The translations under genes were made by a program, and so were the position numbers. A stretch of 8,292 nt of DNA from Oscillospiraceae bacterium (lineage in GTDB: Bacteria; Bacillota; Clostridia; UBA1381), in assembly GCA_022508725.1 (NCBI GenBank), contig JAFLUR010000092.1, positions 1 to 8,292 of the forward strand. Direction: 5' to 3'. A model generated the notes under the pieces. The model worked only from the letters and a program-made list of their open reading frames with translations, was not told the DNA's origin and ran no database searches. Shown piece after piece: positions 1 through 6,067 of the stretch. Numbering within the stretch: position 1 is the first letter of the stretch; every line of letters begins with the position of its first letter.

Positions 1-248
1 AGAAAAATCCACTCAAAAATCCAACGATTGGAGGAATACCAAACAGGCTCTTAAATAAAACGTGTTTTTTTATCCGATGTAAAACACCGTAACATACAAT
101 GGCATATAATTGATATTTTTATCGGAAATTCCTTTATTATGCAGAAAAATCGCGTTTTTCGCACAATAATGTTCAGATTTTATTGTAATATATTTTTGAG
201 GCTTTTTCAAGAGTTTTTTTTATTTTTACATAAAATAATAAAAATTGA
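1..248. other. AT-rich intergenic stretch, no supported gene
   Basis: This stretch is very rich in A and T runs, unlike the genes that follow. All three + frames from base 1 close early (stops at about 52-54, 56-58 and 90-92), so the first 50-90 bases could be the tail of an upstream gene, but nothing shows which frame would be real. Weak A/T-dominated hairpins are visible: GTGTTTT (62-68) with AAAACAC (81-87), and GAAAAA (144-149) with TTTTTC (155-160) around a TCGCG loop. Neither has the GC stem plus T-tract of a convincing terminator. Confidence 0.5.
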
Positions 249-277
249 TTGTTTTTAGCCGGAATAAATGGTATAAT
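249..277 (+). promoter_or_regulatory. Probable sigma-A type promoter for the DUF1961-mutS2 operon
   Basis: The -35 element TTGTTT (249-254) and a perfect -10 element TATAAT (272-277) are separated by 17 bases. The bases before the -10 read TGG, which gives the extended -10 TGn motif. Transcription would start near base 284, leaving a 5' leader of about 86 bases before the ATG at 370. This is the only good promoter I can see ahead of the first four genes. It is called by motif match only. Confidence 0.7.
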
Positions 278-352
278 AATTATACAAAGAATAATCCCGG
301 TATATTGCGGACGGCGTTTTTGCGTGTATTCGGGTACATATTACAATATATT

Positions 353-358
353 AAAGGA
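353..358 (+). promoter_or_regulatory. Ribosome binding site of the DUF1961 gene
   Basis: AAAGGA lies 11 bases before the ATG at 370, a slightly long but workable spacing. It supports that ATG as the start, as does the alignment of the N-terminus with the YesU family, in which the protein begins a few residues before the first strand (here around LIYENKL). Confidence 0.55.
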
Positions 359-369
359 CCGGTGCTGTT

Positions 370-1050
370 ATGATTATCAATAAAGGAAAACTTATATATG
401 AAAACAAGCTTTCATGCGGGGAAGATGTAAAGGATTTCGTCATGGAGGGGCAGGCAAAGGTATATTTTGAAAACGGCAGGATGCGGATGAAAAATATGCT
501 TGATGAAGAACTCGGACAAAAAGCGAATTTTGTGTACTGGTGTCCGGAGAATTTCCCCGATGACGTTATAATCGAATGGGAGTTCAGACCTGTCGAGGAG
601 CCGGGACTTGCCATTCTGTTCTTTTCCGCAAGAGGTATACACGGAGAGGATATATTTGACGAGAGCCTGCAAAAGAGGGACGGACAATATAATCTGTACC
701 ACAGCGGCGATATAAACGCGTATCATGTGTCCTATTTCAGACGTATGTGGGAGGATGAACGCTCTTTTCATACCTGTAATCTCAGAAAGAGCAAGGGATT
801 TCACCTTGTGGTTCAAGGCGCGGACCCGATACCGAATGTCGAGGACTGCAGGGATATATATAATATACGGGTGGTGAAGTGCGGCGGCACGGTCGTGTTT
901 TATATAAACGATCTTGAAATATTTAATTGGAATGATGACGGCAAGACTTACGGAGAGGTTTTAAAGGGCGGAAAGATAGGATTCAGGCAGATGGCGCCGC
1001 TTACAGGAGAATACGGCAATCTGCGCGTTTATGAAGCCCAATCGAAATGA
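370..1050 (+). CDS. yesU: DUF1961 family protein (YesU-like)
   Basis: This 226-residue protein matches Bacillus subtilis YesU (about 220 residues) along its whole length, from memory of that family. Recognisable blocks are YWCPENFPDD (56-65), GEDIFD (92-97), YHSGDINAYHVSYFRR (110-125), TCNLRKSKGFH (135-145) and GFRQMAP (204-210). There is no signal peptide or membrane segment, so it should be cytoplasmic. The family has a concanavalin A-like beta-sandwich fold, and in B. subtilis it sits in the rhamnogalacturonan use cluster; its reaction is unknown to me, and a role on plant-sugar fragments is inference. Here it heads a run with mutS2, 35 bases upstream of that gene, and no sugar-use gene is in view. 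The family call is strong; use of the yesU symbol is by similarity only. Confidence 0.85.
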   Translation: MIINKGKLIYENKLSCGEDVKDFVMEGQAKVYFENGRMRMKNMLDEELGQKANFVYWCPENFPDDVIIEWEFRPVEEPGLAILFFSARGIHGEDIFDESLQKRDGQYNLYHSGDINAYHVSYFRRMWEDERSFHTCNLRKSKGFHLVVQGADPIPNVEDCRDIYNIRVVKCGGTVVFYINDLEIFNWNDDGKTYGEVLKGGKIGFRQMAPLTGEYGNLRVYEAQSK

Positions 1051-1085
1051 TCCGTATTTGCCGGGGCGTTTTGAGGAGAATATAA

Positions 1086-3455
1086 ATGAGGAATTTTAAA
1101 ATACTTGAGTTTGATAAAATATTAAAAAAATTGTCGTCTTATACCGACAGCGAGCTTGTGAAAAAGAGGATACTGTCGCTGGAGCCGGAAAAGAGCGCCG
1201 CGGCGGCGAGAGAGCTTCAAAGGGAAACGACCGAGGCGGTGTCGGCAATGCTTAAATCGGGAGCGCCTCCGGTAAAGCTTTCCCTGACCGATATCGCGTC
1301 GAGCGTGAAACGCTGCGATATGGGGAGTTCGCTTAATATTCGGGAACTGCTTGAAGTTTCGAGGTGTCTTTACGCGGCAAGAAGAATGAAATCATATACG
1401 GAAGAAACGAGCGAAAATTCGGTTATCCTACGCGGACTCGGGGACGGGATAATAACGGTAAAGAGTCTGGAGGACGCCATAAACTCCGCAATCGCCGGAG
1501 ATGATGAGATCGCGGATGACGCGAGCGCGGAGCTTGCGGCGATAAGGCGCAAAATGAAAAATCTGAACGCAAAGGTCCGGGACACGCTTAACGAAATGAT
1601 ACATTCCTCACATTACAGAAAATTTTTGCAGGACGGTATCGTAACGGTAAGAGAGGAAAGATATGTTATTCCGGTAAGGTCGGAGTACAGAGCGGAGGTA
1701 AAGGGAATAGTGCACGACAGCTCGTCGAGCGGAGCGACTTTGTTTATCGAGCCGATGAGCGTGGTGAATATGAACAATGAGATACGCGAGCTGTCAAACC
1801 GAGAAAAAATCGAGACGGAGAGGATTTTGGCGGAGCTGTCGGCAAAGGTGGCGGAAAATGCGGAGGCGGTCACGGCGGATTTCGATATCGTGACAAGGCT
1901 TGATTTCATATTCTGCAAAGGCAAGCTGTCGATGGATTACGGCGGAACCGAGCCGGAGCTGAACGATACGGGAACGATAGAATTCAAAAAGGCGCGGCAT
2001 CCGCTTATAAACAAGGACACGGTGGTCGCGAACGATATTTATATGGGCGATAAATTCGACACGCTTGTCATTACCGGCCCGAATACCGGCGGAAAGACCG
2101 TCACGCTTAAAACGCTCGGACTCTTTTCGATAATGGCGGCGGCGGGGCTTCATCTCCCCGTTGCGGATGCGAGCCGCGCGGCTGTGTTTTCGAATGTGTT
2201 TGCCGATATAGGCGACGAGCAGAGTATAGAGCAGAGCCTCAGCACATTTTCGTCTCATATGGTAAATATCATATCGATAACCGAAAATGCCGACGCGAAT
2301 TCGCTCACGCTGTTTGACGAGCTCGGAGCGGGAACAGACCCGACCGAGGGAGCGGCTCTTGCGGTGTCGGTGATAGAATATCTCCGCTTTAAAGGATGCA
2401 GAGTCGCGGCAACGACTCATTACAGCGAATTGAAGCTGTACGCGCTTTCGACGGAGGGTGTGGAGAACGCGTCATGCGAATTTGATATAAAATCCCTGCG
2501 TCCGACATATAAGCTGCTTATCGGAGTGCCGGGGAAATCGAACGCGTTTGCCATATCCCGGAGGCTGGGACTGTCCGAGGAGATAATCTCACGGGCAAAC
2601 GAGATACTGTCCGATGAAAACATAAAATTCGAGGACGTTATAACCGAACTGGAGGAAAACAGGGCGCAGTCGCGCAGGGAGCGCGAATATGCCGAAAGAG
2701 TGAAACGGGAAATGATCGACCTGAAAAACCGGCTTGACAAGGAACGCGCCGATTTAAAGGACAACAAGAGCAGGATACTCGAAGAGGCAAGGCGTGAGGC
2801 GAAGATAATACTTCTTGACGCGAAGGATGAGTCCAACAGGATAATCAAGGAGCTTGAAGAGCTGCAAAAAAGCGGCGCAAAGGACGTCGGGGATAAGGTG
2901 CGTAAGGCGCGCGAAAAGCTCAAGGGCAAGCAGGAAAGCATTGAGGAGGGAATGGCGCGCGCGGCAAAGCCGGTCAAGACCTACAGAGAGCCGCCCAAAA
3001 ATCTGAAAAGGGGTTCGCCGGTTAAGATAGTTGATATGGACCGTGAGGCAATCGTAATAAAGGAGCCGGATAAGAACGGTATGGTAAGAGTGCAGGCGGG
3101 AATAATAAAGATGGAGGTGCATATATCCAATCTTATCGACAGGGAAGAGAAAAAGGGAGCGGAAACAGCGAAACAATATATCGGAAGAGGATTTGCCTCG
3201 AAAGCAAAGACGGTAAAAACAGAAGTCGATGTGAGGGGACAAAATCTCGAAGAGGCTCTTATGAATGTCGAAAAATTCCTTGACGACTGTTATCTTGCCG
3301 GAGTATCGCCGGTTACCGTCATACACGGCAAGGGTACGGGCGTACTGCGAAGCGGGATAGGCGATATGCTCAGAAAGCACAGATATGTCAAATCCCACAG
3401 ACCCGGAAAATACGGCGAGGGTGAAAACGGCGTGACCGTTGTTGAATTGAAATAG
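1086..3455 (+). CDS. mutS2: MutS2: Smr-domain ATPase, ribosome rescue / recombination control
   Basis: The 789-residue length is normal for MutS2 (about 780-790). In order it shows a helical core and clamp region with the family block HDSSSSGATLFIEP (210-223), the ABC-type ATPase with Walker A GPNTGGKT (331-338) and Walker B TLFDELGAGTDPTEG with D411/E412, a charged coiled coil (about 510-625), a small KOW-like barrel (about 640-687), and a C-terminal Smr domain (about 711-789). The Smr signature reads VDVRG (714-718) rather than LDLRG; the Asp and Arg are kept, and HGKG (747-750) is intact. It lacks the MutS mismatch-recognition domain, as MutS2 proteins do. Known roles in the family are suppression of recombination and, in B. 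subtilis, rescue of collided ribosomes. The start is fixed by GAGGAG (1073-1078), 7 bases before the ATG. The gene is intact. Confidence 0.97.
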   Translation: MRNFKILEFDKILKKLSSYTDSELVKKRILSLEPEKSAAAARELQRETTEAVSAMLKSGAPPVKLSLTDIASSVKRCDMGSSLNIRELLEVSRCLYAARRMKSYTEETSENSVILRGLGDGIITVKSLEDAINSAIAGDDEIADDASAELAAIRRKMKNLNAKVRDTLNEMIHSSHYRKFLQDGIVTVREERYVIPVRSEYRAEVKGIVHDSSSSGATLFIEPMSVVNMNNEIRELSNREKIETERILAELSAKVAENAEAVTADFDIVTRLDFIFCKGKLSMDYGGTEPELNDTGTIEFKKARHPLINKDTVVANDIYMGDKFDTLVITGPNTGGKTVTLKTLGLFSIMAAAGLHLPVADASRAAVFSNVFADIGDEQSIEQSLSTFSSHMVNIISITENADANSLTLFDELGAGTDPTEGAALAVSVIEYLRFKGCRVAATTHYSELKLYALSTEGVENASCEFDIKSLRPTYKLLIGVPGKSNAFAISRRLGLSEEIISRANEILSDENIKFEDVITELEENRAQSRREREYAERVKREMIDLKNRLDKERADLKDNKSRILEEARREAKIILLDAKDESNRIIKELEELQKSGAKDVGDKVRKAREKLKGKQESIEEGMARAAKPVKTYREPPKNLKRGSPVKIVDMDREAIVIKEPDKNGMVRVQAGIIKMEVHISNLIDREEKKGAETAKQYIGRGFASKAKTVKTEVDVRGQNLEEALMNVEKFLDDCYLAGVSPVTVIHGKGTGVLRSGIGDMLRKHRYVKSHRPGKYGEGENGVTVVELK

Positions 3456-3485
3456 GTAAAATGTTTTTTTACGGAAGTGAGCAAT

Positions 3486-3977
3486 ATGAGTAAAGGCAAT
3501 AAAAAGACCACCAATGCGGCAAGACTGCTTGCGGGCGCGGGGATAGAATTCGAGCTTATCGAATATGAAGCGGATGAGGAGATCGGAGAGAATTTCGGTA
3601 TGCGCGTATCGCAAAAAACCGGCATACCGCCGGAGCAGTCCTTTAAAACGCTTGTCGCAAAGGGCGATAAAACGGGATATATGACCGTATGCGTCAGCGT
3701 AAATTCGGAGATCGATTTAAAAAAGCTTGCGCGGGAATCCGGGAACAAAAAGACCGAGCTTATAGCGACAAAGGAGCTGCTGCCGGTTACCGGATATATC
3801 AGGGGCGGAGTTTCTCCGATAGGCATGAAAAAGAAATTCCCGGTTTATATAGATGCATCATGCGAAAAATACGAAAAAACAGCGATCTCGGGCGGAATGT
3901 GCGGAGTCACGCTTTTATTGAGCCGCGAGGATCTTGTGAAATATACCGGAGCAAAGGTATGTGATATTGCGGAATAA
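3486..3977 (+). CDS. ybaK: YbaK/EbsC-type aminoacyl-tRNA deacylase (Cys-tRNA(Pro) hydrolase type)
   Basis: This 163-residue protein has the single-domain YbaK fold and the usual family length. Visible signatures are SFKTLV with Lys54 (equivalent to the conserved functional lysine of YbaK), RGGVSPIGMKKKFP (106-119), YIDAS (121-125) and ISGG (135-138). The family hydrolyses mischarged tRNA in trans, typically Cys-tRNA(Pro) made by prolyl-tRNA synthetase; the exact substrate here is not proven. An in-frame GTG at 3477 would add three residues, but it lies within the Shine-Dalgarno GGAAG (3473-3477). That site is well placed for the ATG at 3486, so I chose the latter. The gene begins 30 bases after mutS2, with no terminator between, so the two are probably co-transcribed. 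No membrane segment or signal peptide is present. Confidence 0.92.
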   Translation: MSKGNKKTTNAARLLAGAGIEFELIEYEADEEIGENFGMRVSQKTGIPPEQSFKTLVAKGDKTGYMTVCVSVNSEIDLKKLARESGNKKTELIATKELLPVTGYIRGGVSPIGMKKKFPVYIDASCEKYEKTAISGGMCGVTLLLSREDLVKYTGAKVCDIAE

Positions 3978-4022
3978 GAATTTATTGATTTGATAAACAT
4001 AAAAGAAAGGATTTGATGGGAT

Positions 4023-5264
4023 ATGACTATTTTCGGACCGGCGGACATTATGCTTCCGCAGAATTTGGAATATACAAAATGGAGTGTGGTCGCGTGCGAT
4101 CAGTATACCTCGGAGCCGGCTTACTGGCAGAAGGTAAATGAATTTGTGGGTGACGCGCCGTCCGCGTATAAAATAATATTTCCGGAAATTTATCTCGGAA
4201 GAAATGACGCGGGACGTATCGCGAATATAAACAAGACAATGCATGAATATATTGACGGCGGAAAATTCAGGACTCTTCACAATACCTTCATATACATAGA
4301 GAGGACTATGGGGGACGGAAGAGTAAGAAAGGGAGTTGTCGGAAGCATCGATCTTGAGCGGTATGATTTTCACAAAGGCTCAAAATCGCCGGTAAGAGCG
4401 ACCGAGGGCGTTGTTTATGACAGAATACCGCCGAGAGTGAGGATAAGAGAGAATGCGCCGCTTGAAATACCGCATATTATGCTGCTGATAGACGATCCGG
4501 AGAAAAAAATCGTGGAGGGCGCGGCAAAGCTTGTGTCCGATTACGATACAGTTTATGATTTCGACCTTATGTCGGACAGCGGTCACTTGAGAGGATATGC
4601 CATGTGCGACGCGTCGAGGGATATTTTCTCCCAAAATATAGAGAAAACGGAAAACAAGATTTTGTCGGGTGATAACCCGCTCATATATGCGGTCGGAGAC
4701 GGAAATCATTCGCTTGCCTCCGCAAAGGAGTGCTGGGAAAATATCAAGAAAAATCTTCCGCCGGAGGAAAGAGAAACGCATCCCGCGCGCTTTGCGCTTG
4801 TCGAGGTCGTAAATCTGCACGATGACAGTCTTGAATTCGAGCCGATACACAGGGTATTGTTCGGCGTTAAAAAATCCGACGTCGTAAACGCGTTTTTGCA
4901 TTATTATCCCAAGGCGGGCAAGAAGCCCAACGAGGGACATCATATAGAATATGTTTACGGGGGAGAACACGGGCATTTGTATGTGAAATCGCCGAAAGCG
5001 GCTTTGGCGGCGGGGACGCTGCAGAGCTTTCTCGATGATTATATAAAACGCAACAATGTAAAGATCGACTATATCCACGGCGCGGACGTTGTTGAGAGCC
5101 TTGCGTCAAAGGGCACGGATATGGGATTTATACTTCCGCCGATATCAAAGTCGGAGCTGTTTGAAACGGTTATCCGCGAGGGCGCTCTTCCGAGAAAGAC
5201 CTTTTCGATGGGCGAGGCGCGCGACAAGAGATTTTATCTCGAAGCAAAAATGATAACAAAATAA
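4023..5264 (+). CDS. DUF1015 family protein
   Basis: The 413-residue length fits the Firmicutes branch of this family. It has the hallmark GDGNHS box (225-230, followed by LASAK) and the family's typical C-terminal run: DYIHG, then VVESLASKGTDMGFILPP, then LPRKTFSMGEARDKRFYLEAKMI at the very end. It is soluble, with no signal peptide. The biochemical role is not established to my certain knowledge. In other Clostridia I recall such genes next to serA/serC, which suggests a link to serine metabolism, and I have an unsure memory of a free-serine kinase activity for a relative; neither is shown here. The ATG at 4023 is preceded by AGAAAGG (4004-4010) at a longish 12-base spacing. It follows ybaK by 45 bases and is probably the last gene of the operon. 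Confidence 0.88.
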   Translation: MTIFGPADIMLPQNLEYTKWSVVACDQYTSEPAYWQKVNEFVGDAPSAYKIIFPEIYLGRNDAGRIANINKTMHEYIDGGKFRTLHNTFIYIERTMGDGRVRKGVVGSIDLERYDFHKGSKSPVRATEGVVYDRIPPRVRIRENAPLEIPHIMLLIDDPEKKIVEGAAKLVSDYDTVYDFDLMSDSGHLRGYAMCDASRDIFSQNIEKTENKILSGDNPLIYAVGDGNHSLASAKECWENIKKNLPPEERETHPARFALVEVVNLHDDSLEFEPIHRVLFGVKKSDVVNAFLHYYPKAGKKPNEGHHIEYVYGGEHGHLYVKSPKAALAAGTLQSFLDDYIKRNNVKIDYIHGADVVESLASKGTDMGFILPPISKSELFETVIREGALPRKTFSMGEARDKRFYLEAKMITK

Positions 5265-5371
5265 AGAAACACCGGATATTTTTGATTGCCCGTAAACCGG
5301 TGTTTACGCAGCCGTTTATCGGGCGGAACGTAAAAATCGGGAACGAGAGAAAAACGAGAGGTGATATATAT
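5265..5371 (+). promoter_or_regulatory. Response-regulator leader with overlapping inverted repeats
   Basis: Three competing pairings are visible in this 107-base gap. A: AAACACCGG (5267-5275) with CCGGTGTTT (5297-5305), a perfect 9-bp pairing with a 21-base loop. B: CGTAAAC (5291-5297) with GTTTACG (5302-5308) around CGGT, a perfect 7-bp stem. C: GCCCGTAAAC (5288-5297) with GTTTATCGGGC (5314-5324), 10 bp with T5319 bulged. All three use C5297, so only one can form fully. None is followed by a T-tract, so this is not a plain terminator. The element could be an operator (DNA palindrome CGTAAACCGGTGTTTACG) or an RNA leader. I could not find a convincing -35/-10 pair here. Confidence 0.5.
5357..5365 (+). 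promoter_or_regulatory. Strong ribosome binding site that sets the response-regulator start
   Basis: AGAGGTGAT is close to the ideal anti-16S complement and ends 6 bases before the ATG at 5372. It rules out the in-frame upstream start near 5282, which would add about 30 residues (reading IARKPVFTQPFIG...) that do not belong to the receiver domain and would place coding sequence across the inverted repeats. Confidence 0.85.
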
Positions 5372-6052
5372 ATGAAGACAGGTGTGCTTATTGTTGAGGA
5401 CGAGGAGCTTATACGCGAGGTCATAAAGGATTATTTTGAGGATGCGGGTTTTGAGGTCACGGAAGCGGCGGACGGAGCGGAGGCAATAGAGCTTGCGGAG
5501 GAGAGGGAATTCGATCTTATTCTGCTTGATATAATGCTGCCAAAGGTGGACGGCTTTTCGGTGTGCCGTAAAATACGAAAAACAAAATCCGTTCCGATAA
5601 TCATGATAACGGCGCGGGGCGAAGAGGACGATAAGCTGATGGGCTATGAATTCGGCGCCGACGATTATATAACAAAGCCGTTCAGCCCGAAGGTGCTGCT
5701 TGCAAAGGCGAACGCGCTTATAAAAAGAGTGAGCGGAACGATATGCAATGACGAGAACGTAATATCTCTTGCCGGGATAACGGTAAATCAAAGCTCGCAC
5801 ACCGTCCGGATAGATGAAGAATATGTGGAGCTTACGCCCAAGGAATACGACCTGCTTTTGTATCTTATGAATAACAAGGGCAAGGTGATGTCGAGAGACA
5901 CGCTTTTGTCAAAGGTGTGGGGATATGATTATTTCGGCGATCTGCGCACGGTCGATACGCATATAAAAAAGCTTAGGGCAAAAATGGGCGATAAGGCGGC
6001 GCATATAAAAACCATTATAAAGGCAGGATATAAATTTGAGGAAGCTTTGTGA
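5372..6052 (+). CDS. OmpR/PhoB-family response regulator
   Basis: This 226-residue two-domain regulator has a receiver domain (about 1-118) with acidic pocket E9/D10, phospho-acceptor D53 in LLDIMLP, switch residues T80 (MITA) and Y99, and K102 in KPF; all catalytic positions are present. The C-terminal winged helix (about 128-226) shows LTPKEYDLL (154-162), RTVDTHIKKLR (192-202) and a GYKFE wing near the end. It should be phosphorylated by the kinase encoded 15 bases downstream and bind DNA as a dimer, usually at direct repeats. Half-sites of the form GTTTAC/GTTTAT recur in its own leader, so self-regulation is possible (inference). The family is certain, but the sequence does not identify a named orthologue. 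Confidence 0.95.
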   Translation: MKTGVLIVEDEELIREVIKDYFEDAGFEVTEAADGAEAIELAEEREFDLILLDIMLPKVDGFSVCRKIRKTKSVPIIMITARGEEDDKLMGYEFGADDYITKPFSPKVLLAKANALIKRVSGTICNDENVISLAGITVNQSSHTVRIDEEYVELTPKEYDLLLYLMNNKGKVMSRDTLLSKVWGYDYFGDLRTVDTHIKKLRAKMGDKAAHIKTIIKAGYKFEEAL

Positions 6053-6067
6053 TAGCGGGAGGCTGCC

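Noticed and set aside
1..115. A reverse-strand reading that ends hydrophobic (SLFGIPPIVGFLSGFF) at the window's left edge
   Set aside because: It looks protein-like, but the open stretch is under 40 codons, has no in-frame ATG, GTG or TTG start that I can see, and runs off the edge, so it cannot be supported.
296..334. CCCG (296-299) and CGGG (331-334) as a leader hairpin before the DUF1961 gene
   Set aside because: Only four base pairs with a 31-base loop that does not continue the stem; too weak to call.
1794..2977. Two more reverse-strand frames opposite the MutS2 ATPase and coiled coil
   Set aside because: They are shadows of a certain gene; their products are Ser/Phe- or Arg-rich strings without motifs.
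3426..3470. Possible terminator after mutS2: AACGG/CCGTT hairpin, then a run of seven T (3464-3470)
   Set aside because: The stem is only 5 bp, sits inside the coding end, and is separated from the T run by more than 20 bases, so it does not fit an intrinsic terminator.
3477..3485. GTG start for ybaK at 3477
   Set aside because: It lies within the GGAAG ribosome binding site, which is correctly spaced for the ATG at 3486.
2754..3614. Long reverse-strand frame over the 3' end of mutS2 and the start of ybaK
   Set aside because: It covers the conserved coiled coil and Smr domain of MutS2, has low-complexity composition, and shows no family resemblance or own ribosome binding site.
3689..3964. 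A second + strand frame inside ybaK
   Set aside because: It is fully contained in the ybaK gene in another frame, with no motif and no own ribosome binding site.
3967..3996. Possible internal promoter before the DUF1015 gene (TTGCGG then TGATAA)
   Set aside because: The -10 match is poor and the -35 lies inside ybaK; there is not enough to support a promoter.
5282..5371. N-terminal extension of the response regulator from base 5282
   Set aside because: The receiver domain begins at MKTGVLIVEDEE (ATG at 5372) behind a near-ideal Shine-Dalgarno; the extra residues are not part of the family.
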